Assembly (NCBI RefSeq): GCF_000350225.1
Contig: NW_005178923.1
Span: forward strand, 206,336-270,335
Reading direction: 5' to 3'
Length of the DNA: 64,000 nucleotides
DNA from: Chondrus crispus
Taxonomy: Eukaryota > Rhodophyta > Florideophyceae > Gigartinales > Gigartinaceae
Part shown: piece after piece, positions 53,586 to 64,000 of the stretch
How the letters are laid out: every line of letters begins with the position of its first letter
How positions within the stretch are numbered: position 1 is the first letter of the stretch
Translations under genes and position numbers: made by a program
Notes under the pieces: generated by a model
What the model saw: only the letters and a program-made list of their open reading frames with translations
Database searches by the model: none
What the model was told of the DNA's origin: nothing

Positions 53586-55943
53586 TTAGAGCAGTCCCGC
53601 AGTGCCGTCTTCGAAGTACTGCCTTTTCGCAGCCTCGTCCTTGATGTAAGGCTCAACAATCATCTTATTCAGGTACAGATCCCTGAAGCCGTGGTGCTCG
53701 GAAGAAACCTCTGACAAGGGGGTGATCGGCAAACGATGAGACTCATCTTGCAGCACCAAGTACCAATCATGAGACGCCATCCTCAGTGTGGCGGCGGGAC
53801 TTGCGGCCACGACAGTGTTACCTTTCTTATTTACGCCGCCCTTCGATGACCGCAACAAGTTGAACGTGTCGCATGAGGCGGATGTGGACAGCCTCCTCGT
53901 CTTGACCAGTCCCTTGCTGCTGCTTTCGAAAGTAAACTCCTGATACTTCTTGATTGCAAACTTGGTCGGGATCTTGAAATACTGCCCCAGCATCTTCTTC
54001 CAATCACGCCAAAATACATCAACAGACGGCACGCACTTGGTGCTCTTGCTGCTATCCCTCACGACTTTCATCATGTCAGCGGGTGTCCAGACATCCGTTC
54101 TCCGCAAGCGTCTCTTAACATGCCCGAAAGAACCATCACAGACATTCTTAGTATGTCCGACGACGAGGAAATTCAAAACAACCTTCGCTTGCCGGCCAGA
54201 CAGAACCAGCCACGCGCAAAACCACATAACAAACCTATTCTTATTTTGCCCTCCACAATTGTCAGCAGTCAACAACAACGTTCCGCCGCTCCCTTCGATC
54301 TCAGCTGGCAGTTGCATAGTGTGGAAGAGCATAGACAATACTGAATTCGCAGATTTGTCATTCGGCCAGTATCCTTCTGGGAGACCGTACACGTAGTTCA
54401 ACTTCCGTCGACTGCTTGAGACCCCGTTTAGGTCGAATCTTAGCCCGACTAAGTAGTGAAGCTGACCAGCTTGACACAATAAATTGGGAATCTGCACCTT
54501 CTCCGCAAAATCAAACACATAGTGGCGCGAGCTCAAACAGCTCCGTTCTTGTGGAAAGACACTCCATAGCCGTTGGTTGTTCTTGTATGTCAAGAACTCG
54601 CTGCGTGCTTCAGCACGGTGCATTCTGAAGATTTGAAGAAGGGGGAGGTGTAGCTCATCGCCAGCAGTGCAAAGCTTCATTTGCTGCTTGAGAGACACAC
54701 ATAAATCGCAGAAATCACTACCTCCAGTCGCGATGCGAATCTCGGCCTTGTCCTTCTTCCAGTAATTCCGAAACGTGTGCAGTGCTAGCGGGCGTGCCGG
54801 AGCCTTCCACGACGGTCGTCTCGCGCACTCAGCCGCGCAAAGAACAGGCCAAGCCTCCGTGTATGCCTTGTACACGAGTGCCCTCGTCGTCCCGACAGGA
54901 AGAATTCGACATGCCTTACCCTGCTTGGAATGACGACCACTCGGGGACTCGAGACCATGCTCCGTGCCATAGTGATCGAGAAATTGCCTCAGAGAAGATC
55001 TCTGAATTCCGTGTTTGTGCTCCCCATTATCGTACGCCCTCTGATTGACGAGCTCAAAAACGTTCGAGGATAGAAGCTCAGTCATGTGGTCTTCAATTGT
55101 CCGGACACTTAGTTGCAGAATAGCAGCAAAAGATGCCTTGCAGAGGCGCTGGCCTAGCATAGCGTAGATCATAGTTGATCTCCCGCGGCGAGAATTAGCC
55201 TTTTCACCAGCAGCAGTCTGTTCACCAACAGCAGCCCCTCCGATACCCCCGGGTTCTCCAACACCACCAGCCTTTTCCTCTACAGCTCCACCAGCGGCAG
55301 CCTCTCCACTACCACTTTGACCGACTGGATGCTGTACATTGTCAGGAATCCCTCCACCAAACTTTCGTTTTCGCCTGTTCTTCTGTTGGGAACTGCGGGC
55401 GGGGTTCTTGCCCAACTCATTAGTATCCCCAGGTCGAGCGCCTGTGGTCAGGATGACCGAACGTAAATGGGCGATGCGTTGAGATCTTTTCATGCTGGCG
55501 AAACAAGCAGCAAGCTGCTCTCCGTCCCGGAGCTTGTGCTCATCGTGGTGGCATCGCGACATGCACGTTTCGAAGTGCCGCCGCGCTGTATAGGATAGCA
55601 TAGGAGCTTCCGACCTGAAAGCCACTCCTGCTTCCCTGTTTTCACCCCCGGTCGCTCCCTCCTCACCCTCCTCACCATCAGCCACACCTGAACTCTCACC
55701 CTCATGCTCACCCTCGCAATCACCGTTTTGGCCATCAAAGTCGACACCGTTGTCCCCATCGTTGTTGGTATCGGTGTCTTTCTCGCCCCTCTCGAGCCCT
55801 GCATCGGCAAGGTCGTCTTCGATGAGAGTCTCCGCGTCAATCATGTACTCCGGTTGCTCTTGCGCCTGGGCCATGTCGTACTCCATGGCCACAAGCTCGT
55901 CATCGCCATCGTCCTCGTCCGCATGAGCGCCTGCAAAAGTCAT
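53586..55943 (-). CDS. RNase H-fold transposase-like protein (DUF7869-like)
   Basis: Intact 785-codon frame from ATG 55943. Residues 8-110 are strongly acidic (runs of Asp/Glu/Gly); a basic NRRKRKFGGG near 190 could be a nuclear signal; 195-250 is Gly/Ala/Glu-rich. A region after it (SRRGRSTMIYAMLGQRLCKA) may be a DNA-binding helix set. A C-x2-C (CDLC) sits near 415. The core has YVFDFAEKVQIPN (Asp478), LTADNCGGQNKNRFVMW (Asp561) and VVGHTKNVCDGSFGHVKRR (His597, Asp603). This pattern matches a eukaryotic family I know as DUF7869, found scattered in plants, animals and protists, with the look of an RNase H/DDE transposase core. Family name is from memory, not searched. The function could be transposition or a domesticated nuclear role. 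No flanking terminal repeats were found. It is unbroken in a region of broken genes. Confidence 0.75.
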   Translation of the reverse strand: MTFAGAHADEDDGDDELVAMEYDMAQAQEQPEYMIDAETLIEDDLADAGLERGEKDTDTNNDGDNGVDFDGQNGDCEGEHEGESSGVADGEEGEEGATGGENREAGVAFRSEAPMLSYTARRHFETCMSRCHHDEHKLRDGEQLAACFASMKRSQRIAHLRSVILTTGARPGDTNELGKNPARSSQQKNRRKRKFGGGIPDNVQHPVGQSGSGEAAAGGAVEEKAGGVGEPGGIGGAAVGEQTAAGEKANSRRGRSTMIYAMLGQRLCKASFAAILQLSVRTIEDHMTELLSSNVFELVNQRAYDNGEHKHGIQRSSLRQFLDHYGTEHGLESPSGRHSKQGKACRILPVGTTRALVYKAYTEAWPVLCAAECARRPSWKAPARPLALHTFRNYWKKDKAEIRIATGGSDFCDLCVSLKQQMKLCTAGDELHLPLLQIFRMHRAEARSEFLTYKNNQRLWSVFPQERSCLSSRHYVFDFAEKVQIPNLLCQAGQLHYLVGLRFDLNGVSSSRRKLNYVYGLPEGYWPNDKSANSVLSMLFHTMQLPAEIEGSGGTLLLTADNCGGQNKNRFVMWFCAWLVLSGRQAKVVLNFLVVGHTKNVCDGSFGHVKRRLRRTDVWTPADMMKVVRDSSKSTKCVPSVDVFWRDWKKMLGQYFKIPTKFAIKKYQEFTFESSSKGLVKTRRLSTSASCDTFNLLRSSKGGVNKKGNTVVAASPAATLRMASHDWYLVLQDESHRLPITPLSEVSSEHHGFRDLYLNKMIVEPYIKDEAAKRQYFEDGTAGLL

Positions 55944-58900
55944 TGCCTCAGGAGGTGCTCGACATCAGCGCGATGGTGAGCGGCCGAGGGCCGGATCTGA
56001 GTACGAGCCCACGCAGAAGGCCTCTGCAAGTGTGAAATGTTTTAAAATTTGATTTCTTGGCCGGCCGCTCAGGTGATGATTTGGCGTTTTCTCCCTGTTC
56101 CTGGTACTTTCAGCTATCTGGTGTGAGCCAGACCTGTGTCTGCAGACCCTTGAGGCAGTGCCTTACAGCATCCTATTCAAAAAACAAATTTGACCAATCG
56201 AAAGAACGGGTGCTATTTACCTACGAGGTGCTGATAACTCCGAAATTTCGAAAAGCTTCATAATACGGTCTGACCATTGGAGCCTTCTCATATGTGATGC
56301 AGTGAAACGTGACTGCTCTTAAGACCGACCTACTGTACACAAATTATGTTAAATATACACAAACATTTCGATTTGTGTGTGTGAACACAGGGTCCGATGA
56401 CCTCCTCGCCTTTACTCACCGTCGCGTTATTCTATATTATATGTATATGAGAGAATATATTATGCTCTCTCTAGTGACAGGCTGTCCTGTGCGGTCAGAC
56501 ATCGTATGTACACAAATTGTGTATTCGGGGTCTCAGGAGGTGCCCAATAATAACAACGTAATCGCTACTACTTATGCGTCCGAATGTCGAGTAAAGGGGT
56601 CAAGAGACCAACTGAAACTTCAGAAAATGGCCTACACCATTGGTACCTACGAACAAGAGGGAACAATAGGTCATACACTTTTACCAGTTTCGGAATTCGA
56701 TATGAACATAAAAAGTGTGCTGCTTTGCACGATAAAAACCAGAGAGCAATCTTGTAGATCGGAGAGGGAAATTCAGGAATTCCAAACACATTTCCATGAA
56801 ATTAAAAATATGTCAAGGAGCAGGCAGAGTTGGGAGTCATTAAATTGGTTCATTCTCCATCCGACAAAATACTCAAAGACGTTGTATCCAAACTTTTGCG
56901 TTGTGTCAAGTTTCAAGAAACGAGGGAGCTGCAGGGAGTGCTTCAGTTACCGCGTGTCGAGAACGGGAGGGAGAGCTAAATCGCGCTCAATTGCATGGGG
57001 ACTACTGATGAAACAGTCTATTGTTCAGTGCGGCCCCTTTATATATGCAGTATATCCATTTGTGAGTGCGGGGATGCTGACGATTGCTGGGATGTAGATA
57101 GACGAGCACAGTTCATCAATGAGTTTGTGTCACTCCCTGCATTGCAGGGACTGACACCAAATCCTTGATGATGACAGTAGCTAATTGCCTCGTCGGTTAG
57201 CATGTTTACGAGTAGAGAAAACCGTATGACAGTATATAAGCTTATTCATCAGGTTTTGTCGAGAATACAAGAACAAATAGAACCTCCATCCCGTCCAGGT
57301 TCTACCCTGGCCGTCAAATGCTTATGCCAACGCTCCTCACCACTGAAATGTACCCAATATGATGTGCATGGGTTGGTCTGGCCAATTCTGTTTCTAATTT
57401 ATTTGTAAATAAGATTGACTAGATTACTAAGTACCTTTCCTTTCAAAGTGCTCACTGAAATAAAAATTCAACATTAACAAGACAATCGCGTCTCGAAGGA
57501 GGCTATTGCCACAGTGAATATAGCAAAATTCAGAAATGCAAAAAGCCATTGTTGTGCAAATATGCTCAACCCCTTCTCGTGCTTGTGAGAAACCTCACGA
57601 CGTTAACGTCTAATGCCTTTAATGCATGCGCGGGGAATAACTTCGAGATGGAGAGATGTTCCCCTCTCCGAGCAGTACGGGGTTACCATATTATGAAACT
57701 GTATGTCTTCCATCGTTCTAAAAGATGTGCTGCACCTCTGACAGGAAACATTATTCCTCGTATTTGTTTCCTTGCTCTTGGAACCCTTGCCAACTATTTT
57801 GGCATGAATCGTCATACTGCGTATGTTTCTTCCTGAAGTGTTATGAAAACTGATAGTAAATTCTTGTATTGAAAAATCCTTGTGTATACAACGCCGATCG
57901 ATGTCGTCAGGTTTGGTCTTCTCTGTGCATCTAGCCTTTATATGCTGTCTCACAAATTGGGGCAAGGACTATTCTGCTGTAGCACATGAACATCTATGTG
58001 TCAATATAGGGAAACATACGGATAAAGATGGAATCGGTACTGCCTAATGCCTCAATTTGAACACACACCATAATGCAGCTAAAAGCAGGTGCAACAGTCC
58101 CCGGAGAGGCAGTACAGTAGTTGCCTGCCCACCTTGTGTTTAGAAAGCCGCTGATTTTGTCAAATTGAATATTCTTCCAAATAATTGTCTGAGACACATA
58201 TCATGTGAAGTGTTCGCCATGAGTAGCATCAAAACGTTAACAGTTGTATTGGAGGATATTTTGCTACAAAATACAAAGCCAGTAGAATGGGTCATTTTCT
58301 GTGGTTTTCTCTTTTGTTCTTTTTGTCCATGTCCGTGAAAGTAACGGGTAGAGCGAAACGGCACCTAAAAGGCCACCACACTTCCAATAGAGAGCATTGC
58401 GTAAGGATGTTCTTCTTCTTTATTTGAGGGATCGAGGCTAATGTAAGGATGCTGGCACATCGTTTATTTCTCGTTTCAATTTTTGCCATCTCTTTTCAAC
58501 TGCGGTTCCAGGCATGTATGCGAACATACTGTAAAACTTGAGTCTTTCGGAGACAAAACAGTAAATATCTTTAGGCTGCCAGAGCACGAGTGTAGATGAG
58601 AGACAGGGCCCTTCGAAGACACATAAGCTGTCCGGTACACGTCTGAGAGCAACACGCGTTGATAAATATCAAGATTTCCGGTTGGGCCTGCAGCATGAGA
58701 TTCTTCCAAAATATCCTTTTGCAGTATTGCGGAGACCGCGATTTGATATCCCCAACCTCTCGCTAGCCAGCTCGTCGAAATTAGTACCTTACCTTTTGCA
58801 CATGCCGTTTCAGACTTGTACTGGCAGATCGAAGATATTAAAGCGTAGGAATGACACTGCAGTAGATTTGTTTCTTATGAAGGATAAAACCTCCAGGAGA

Positions 58901-61819
58901 GAAGGGAGAGAGACCGGTCGGTTGAGCGGAGGAGCAGGTATCGAGATAGAGATTAATAGAGCATTTGATGCAGAACACGTACTGGAGGTTTCCTGTACGC
59001 TCTTCGCAGTAGATTCCATATATTTATGGTCGTGTTCAGCAGTAGCTAGCATACGGCGCAGCAGGTCAATTTCTCAGTTCCATAACTTCTCGATGTGTTG
59101 GGAACTTTTGTTGATCCCACGTGAAACCGGTGTCAAGTGCCAATCTGTATCTATCACAAAGCACGATTGGAGCAAGATTTTTCGATGGCTCCGACACCGA
59201 AACAGCAAATCAGTAGACCATTGAGTGTCGCGGGAAGAACAAAAGCATTTGTCATGCAATTAAATTGCTCTATCAGGACTGCCTCATTTTGAGCCTTGTA
59301 AATTAGAAATGGCTCTTGGTGTGCCAGAGCGACGAGCGTCTGTGTGATAATTTGGTGTACTCTGATGCGTATTGACGTAGAGAATCACTGGCGTCTTTGC
59401 ATGTTTGTCTCTTAGGTGCTCGGTCCATGCATCACCAGTACGTAAGACATGCGCTAGCTTTTGGCGTAAAACGGAATTGTGAAAGACGACCCCTCCCCTT
59501 TTGCAGCAGGGGTTGACTTGTAGAATGAACACCTGTGTATGTTGTACAGTGCCCCTTATTAACTGTGTAAAGAATGAAATGTTCGAAAAGCGTTCCACCC
59601 CGGTAGGAAACGCGGTGAGCCAATGAACAGCACTTCCATGGACCTGAATTATCCATAACAGCACGGTGTCATTGCACCATCGCAGTATTCCTTTGTGGTG
59701 CGTCGACTAGTCCTTGTACTTGGATAAACACACCATCCTGTTTCGTAATTGTAAAAGATATCCAAATAATTAGGTTTTGTTCCCGAAGCACCATCACGGA
59801 ATGCATGGGTTCAAGCCACCGCCTCTCATTCTTATGTTCACGTTGTTCCGACCGACACACAAAACGATTTTGGATGTCCACGCAGGCCACGAAAAAAGTG
59901 GAGGGTGGAGCCACACTATTGTCGCAGGTAGACGTACCAAGCTCCATGTGATATGCAAGACACCTTTCTTGAAGCGTGTACGTGATAAGGGCACGGAAGG
60001 GCATGTACCACAGGCCCTGCAGTAGGGGTGTCGTGGAAACTGAGAGTGCCTCTTTTTCGTAATCGTACAATGGAGTGGAGCGCGGTGGTTCTTTTCGTAG
60101 TTTTGGCTGGACAGTCAGTTTTCAAAGAGTCTACAGTATGGAGCGGCGTTTGAGATTTTTTGAATTCGCAGACAGTTGCGAGAAGCACTGGTGACGTCGT
60201 CGACACTATCGCACAACATGAAAGGTTCAAGTTTTGTCTGGGTCCTGATGACTTCAAGCCACGGCTAGTTGACGAACCTTCATCCAAAATGCTGCGGAAC
60301 TTTGGGCCATAGACTAGCCCTGTGGATTCAGTTCATAATGCCATCAACAAGAAATACTTTTCCTTTATGGCGACTTAAGAGACTGTACCCATATAGAGTG
60401 GTCCACACTGACAACAAGCCGCGAGTGAAGTACTTCCGTCACTACGCCCAGAACCAGCCTTCATTGTTCATCCCATGACATTTTCCCCTGTTCTAAACAG
60501 CGACATTTATTCGTGAAATCATGGGATGGAATCGGCTTGGACTCGCGAGTTTTATTCGGGTTGACAACCCCCGCATGAATGCGATTCGCTAGACAGGCAA
60601 AGAGGTACTGCTTACTGTTGAATATTAATGTAATTAGCATCTCGCGGCCAGCACAGGATTACTTTGCTACAGCGATTGTTGGTGAGCCCGTTTAGCATTC
60701 CACTCTCGTCCACTCGTGTTACCCATCCTGTACGATACGCACAACGCCTGAATCGCCGATCCTACTTTCTGCTGCATTTTTATCGAATATACCTTTTTCT
60801 TCAACGATGACGAAATAGTAATGCCGGCGTGCTTGATCACTTTGAACCGCCTTTTTCAATTAAATAATGTTACGACTTTTGATATCGTGAATACTGTACG
60901 CACCTTCGACCACCCATCTACCTTGTCAACTTGCTTCAATAGAGCCAGCCCCCTTGCATTGTATTTAAATCCCTGACCTTTTTTCTAATGATGCCCTCCC
61001 CTGGGCCTCTGTTGGGTCATTTCGAGGTGAGATGAGACCATAGAATTCCTTCTGCAAGGGTATATCGGCCAGTTCAGATGCATGCTAGAACAAAATGAAA
61101 TGCATGAGCTACGAACACTAGTTAGTCATGAACAACTACTAGAAGTTGAACAAAAGATTGGCGATGAGTGGCTCTGGTAAAACGTATGTACATATTTCTT
61201 TCCAGTACAAGGCAGTGTTTTGATTTAATGAGATGTGTTTGATTTCGAAACTGTAAGTGTACTCATATGTATAAATATAAATTTATAGGGAAGGAAGAAG
61301 GAAGGAATACAGCGTGCGCTTAGTACCAAGCTTCCTGTCCTATGAAAAGGGACCCTGATTTGGAGTGAAAGATGCAGTCGCCTTATACAGCAGTTTCCTC
61401 GGCTTAACTTTGTACAGATGCAAGAGCAAAGGGTGGCTTAAAAATATGACGGAGAATTCGAACTGATGTCATTTCTATACAATTTGCGTGTTCCCGTCAG
61501 CAAGCTTGAGCATTGTTAGGTTTTGTGAAAAAGCTGGAAAACTGAAGTGAAAGGAGCATGGAAGGAGAAAAGTAATTCGCTGTTAACATTTTTTGTCAGC
61601 AGGAGATGGTGCCAACAATCATTTGGTTTGGATCTCATTCCCACCCTACCAGAGCAATTGGATATTTGTCATTTTCCTGTAACCAGCGTAAAAACGCTTT
61701 TAGATTATACGGAACCGCTATCTGTAAATACTTGCCAACGAAGAAGATCCAAGTCAGCAATCTCGAGCTATTGACCAAATAGAAAGCCACGTCTTAAGCT
61801 TTGTTCTTTCCTGAGCCGA
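55944..61819. other. Long interval without a recognised gene
   Basis: AT-richer, about 5.9 kb. The longest frame (56309-57097, plus, 262 codons) starts at GTG and shows no family motif. Others, such as 58682-59224 plus and 60070-59669 minus, are similar. No LTR ends of the two families seen elsewhere were found here. It may be intergenic DNA with old, unrecognisable repeats. Confidence 0.45.
56309..57097 (+). other. Unsupported 262-codon open frame
   Basis: Open from a GTG at 56309 to TAG at about 57097. Composition is mixed, with no low-complexity stretch, signal peptide or motif that I recognise. The length alone is mildly unusual for AT-rich non-coding DNA. In-frame ATG codons exist at about residues 45-51 (MYMREYIM). 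I list it only so that it can be tested; I would not call it a gene without transcript evidence. Confidence 0.15.
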
Positions 61820-61900
61820 TTGGAAGCCATTTTTGGAAAAAAAGGAAACGAGCTCCAGTTTCGCCCTGACGTGGCGACCTGCTGGAACTCAGCGAATCAA

Positions 61901-61935
61901 TTTAAATACCCCGCCTGCCCGAATTTCACTGACAC
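61901..61935 (+). promoter_or_regulatory. Possible core promoter of the Tudor-like gene
   Basis: TTTAAATACC at 61901-61910 is a TATA-like element. A start about 30 bp downstream would give a C-rich leader of roughly 95 nt before the ATG at 62027. Inference from spacing only. Confidence 0.35.
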
Positions 61936-62026
61936 AATCTCCACCAGCGCAGCAACCCCACCCCCACTCCCCTCACACCTCTCCACCTCATTCTGCTTGC
62001 AATTCTCTTTCCTCACCCACTTTATC

Positions 62027-62806
62027 ATGCTTCCACCGCGACGCACTACCCGCGGAGTGGCCCCTCCCCTGCTACAAGACCTGCCCCTTTCGACCCCGAA
62101 GCGAGCGCCCAGAGTGCACGACAAGGTGAACGTGTTATGGGAAGACCGCGGATTGTACTATTCTGGAACGCTTGTACAAAGGGTGAAGAAGAAAAAACGA
62201 GGTTTTTATATACGGTATGACGACGGGGACATGCAGCAGATCGACCTTGACGAGTTTCACTGGCACCACGCAGAAAAGAAACAGAGAGCAACGACTACCA
62301 GCAAGACATTCATTGATGCATTAGAGTTTATTCCAGGACGTTCAGACGGCTTAAGCATACTGAGTGAGACTAGGAGTGCGGTTGATGAACCAAGCATGGC
62401 GAACATGGAAACCGCTCGGACGGGCAAATGCGTGGGTGCAATGGGGAAGAGCGAGAGCGAATTGGATGGGGTGACCTCAAGCGGTCTGTGCGAGACAAGC
62501 ACGAGTGCGGAAAGCGAGGCGCCAAGCGCGAAAATGGGCGGGACAAGAGGCTCCGGCGGCGCGTCAACAGACAGCTGCGTGATTGTGGTTTCACCCGTCT
62601 CCGTTACGCGGCATGAGACGTCTCCGCGCCCGTTGTCGCTCAGCAGTTCCGTAAATGGCTCGAGTAGCAGAAGCTACGGACTTCCATCTCCACGCACAGT
62701 AGACGGCGACCGACTTATTTGCAAGGACTGGAAGCGGAAAGTGATGCGAAAGTTCTTGCAACAGAGAGAAGGTGCAGCGCAGTCACATAAGGTTCAAAAA
62801 GATTGA
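62027..62806 (+). CDS. Tudor-like domain protein
   Basis: 259 codons from ATG 62027; the frame is open further upstream but has no earlier ATG that I prefer, and a TATA-like element lies about 125 bp before. Residues 1-29 are basic and Pro-rich. Residues 30-79 look like a Tudor/agenet-type barrel: VHDKVNVLWEDRGLYYSGTL then GFYIRYDDGDMQQIDLDEFH, the 'V.V.W......y.G.v.......y.V.YdDGd.e.i.l....' pattern with Trp38, Tyr44/45, Tyr64 and Asp65-Asp66. The rest is Ser/Thr/Gly-rich and likely disordered, ending with a basic DWKRKVMRKFLQQREG. Such domains read methylated histone or other methylated peptides. Partner and target are unknown. An A-rich stretch follows the stop (aaaatataaatgcaac), a possible polyadenylation region. 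Confidence 0.65.
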   Translation: MLPPRRTTRGVAPPLLQDLPLSTPKRAPRVHDKVNVLWEDRGLYYSGTLVQRVKKKKRGFYIRYDDGDMQQIDLDEFHWHHAEKKQRATTTSKTFIDALEFIPGRSDGLSILSETRSAVDEPSMANMETARTGKCVGAMGKSESELDGVTSSGLCETSTSAESEAPSAKMGGTRGSGGASTDSCVIVVSPVSVTRHETSPRPLSLSSSVNGSSSRSYGLPSPRTVDGDRLICKDWKRKVMRKFLQQREGAAQSHKVQKD

Positions 62807-63035
62807 GTTCAAAATATAAATGCAACAAAACGAACCAAGCGAGTGTGTGCGAAAGAGGCGGACAATCTTTTTTGGAGTTTTGAACATTCTGGAAAGATTT
62901 GGCAAGTGAATTTGGTTGTCAGGGAACGGGGATGAGGAGGACAAAAGAGAAGATGTGCGTCTTTGAATATCCTTTGACGCTGACGAAAAGGACGATATCG
63001 AACTTTAAGAACAAAGCAGGTGTGGGAAGGCGGAA

Positions 63036-63368
63036 ATGTTGCGGGACATTCCGCTCTACGGTTTTCCAGAAGGTTTGAACCATGGAGAAGACAGTGACGG
63101 GCGGCCTTACCAATTGCAGGTGATAGATATTTTCAACCTTAATTTTGGACCGCAGGTTTTTGTGGAACGTCTACTCTGCTTTTCTGCGTCTCGTCGTGAG
63201 GAGGAGCTCCCTGCACGCGTCCCTATATCCTTATGCCCACCTGCTCCGTACCTGGTGGCATTGGACGCGTATATTTCTTTTCCGCAGCTGGAGAGAAGAA
63301 CATGTTACTGGAATCCAATGCTGGAAGGATCGATATTTAAGATTGAAGGGTTCTCCACAGCCAGATGA
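63036..63368 (+). pseudogene. Possible KDZ-transposase (CxC) N-terminal relic
   Basis: 110-codon frame from ATG. It reads YQLQVIDIFNLNFGPQVF, then ELPARVPISLCPPAPYLVAL and DAYISFPQLERR. This recalls the segment just before the KDZ transposase core ('..VidlF.l......LL..G.iP.sP..P..A.s...L..Y..Lr'). KDZ elements are common in fungi, algae and metazoans. Without the cysteine cluster or catalytic residues the assignment is tentative. Confidence 0.3.
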
Positions 63369-63399
63369 ATTTTAAGCGGGGCAGGGATCGGATATTTTA

Positions 63400-64000
63400 T
63401 GTTTCACTTATTCTTTAAAACTTTTCCGTGGTATACCGTAACACCAGCGATGTCGTGATGGTTTTCGTTCCCTCTGGTAATTGTAACATATTTCTTCTCG
63501 CTTTTTAAGCCCTAGACCAGAGCCCAATCGCTGCTTTGCATACCAAGTATGTTATTTTGCAATTGGAAAGAGCATTGAGCGTCTATTCCATCTCTTTTCC
63601 GGGGAAGAACACACGCAATGGAAACGTGTGCAGTTGTTCCAGAACCTAGATTCAGACAGAATAGTTCACTATTAGAACATCCTTGCGAACATACATATCT
63701 GGAGACACGTTTAGAATGATACAGTATTCCTGAGACAAAAATGATAGCAGTTCATCCCATGCCACTACTCGTCATGATCCAGGGTGTGCATCCAAAAGCT
63801 CATGCTCCCCTAGACTTATGTCCAAGTACTCGCGAAGGAGAGCGCGTGTTTGAATAGGCTTTTGGACCAAATCAGCTGGTGGCCCCACGTGAATTGTCCG
63901 CAAAAGCCGAAATCAGAAATCCCTCACTCCAATGCTCCCTTTTCAGTCGCCACACATGCCTAAACCTTGACTTAAGCCAAAACTTCAAAAAATCTCGTTT
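63400..64000. other. No recognised gene at window end
   Basis: Short frames only; nothing supported on either strand. Confidence 0.5.

Noticed and set aside
52817-53589. Plus-strand frames of 162 and 228 codons
   Set aside because: Low-complexity Ser/Pro/Arg translation antisense to the HAT/TPR-like relic and the hairpin; no motif.
58682-59224. 180-codon plus-strand frame
   Set aside because: TTG start, no motif and no promoter-like context; length is within what chance allows for this interval.
59669-60070. 133-codon minus-strand frame
   Set aside because: No family resemblance found; listed only within the gene-free interval.

Overview
This is a eukaryotic nuclear window dominated by long terminal repeat (LTR) retrotransposons in several states of decay, with only a few candidate host genes. 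No bacterial operon, rRNA, tRNA or CRISPR array was seen. Compact intronless open frames, a high load of Ty3/gypsy and Ty1/copia elements, and decayed secreted beta-propeller and HAT/TPR-like relics would fit a multicellular red alga (Chondrus-like). That assignment is inference; an oomycete or another alga cannot be excluded from the sequence alone.

Layout. 1-2.7 kb: degraded copia fragment (minus strand) and a tandem palindrome repeat. 2.9-4.0 kb: broken secreted SMP-30-like beta-propeller gene. 4.5-12 kb: a minus-strand copia element split by two LTR insertions, one a compound LTR array (4.9-7.5 kb), one a clean solo LTR (9394-10440, 5-bp target duplication). 12.7-16.4 kb: plus-strand gypsy relic. 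17.7-19.0 kb: two nested solo LTRs of a second LTR family. 19.1-36.5 kb: an insertion stack in which a copia relic holds an LTR (target duplication ggtat) that in turn holds a 14.75-kb gypsy chromovirus (20151-34899). 36.7-38.9 kb and 40.0-44.0 kb: two further minus-strand gypsy elements. 44.0-51.7 kb: a plus-strand sister copy of the 14.75-kb element, truncated at its 3' end. 53.0-55.9 kb: a HAT/TPR-like relic and an intact 785-codon gene with an RNase H-like, transposase-like core. 56-62 kb: no recognised gene. 62.0-62.8 kb: a small gene with a Tudor-like domain. 63.0-63.4 kb: a possible KDZ-transposase relic.

The best candidate for something new is the 14.75-kb gypsy element. Between the end of pol and the polypurine tract beside its 3' LTR it carries about 5.65 kb of extra sequence, holding an open frame of about 660 codons on the strand opposite to gag-pol. 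I recognise no family for that protein. The 785-codon gene is second: long, intact, ATG-started, in a neighbourhood where nearly everything else is broken.

The two sister gypsy copies explain each other. Comparing them locates the gag/pol overlap (a -1 shift), the internal stops in each copy, a conserved primer binding site 4 nt inside the 5' LTR, and a 61-bp deletion in copy 2.
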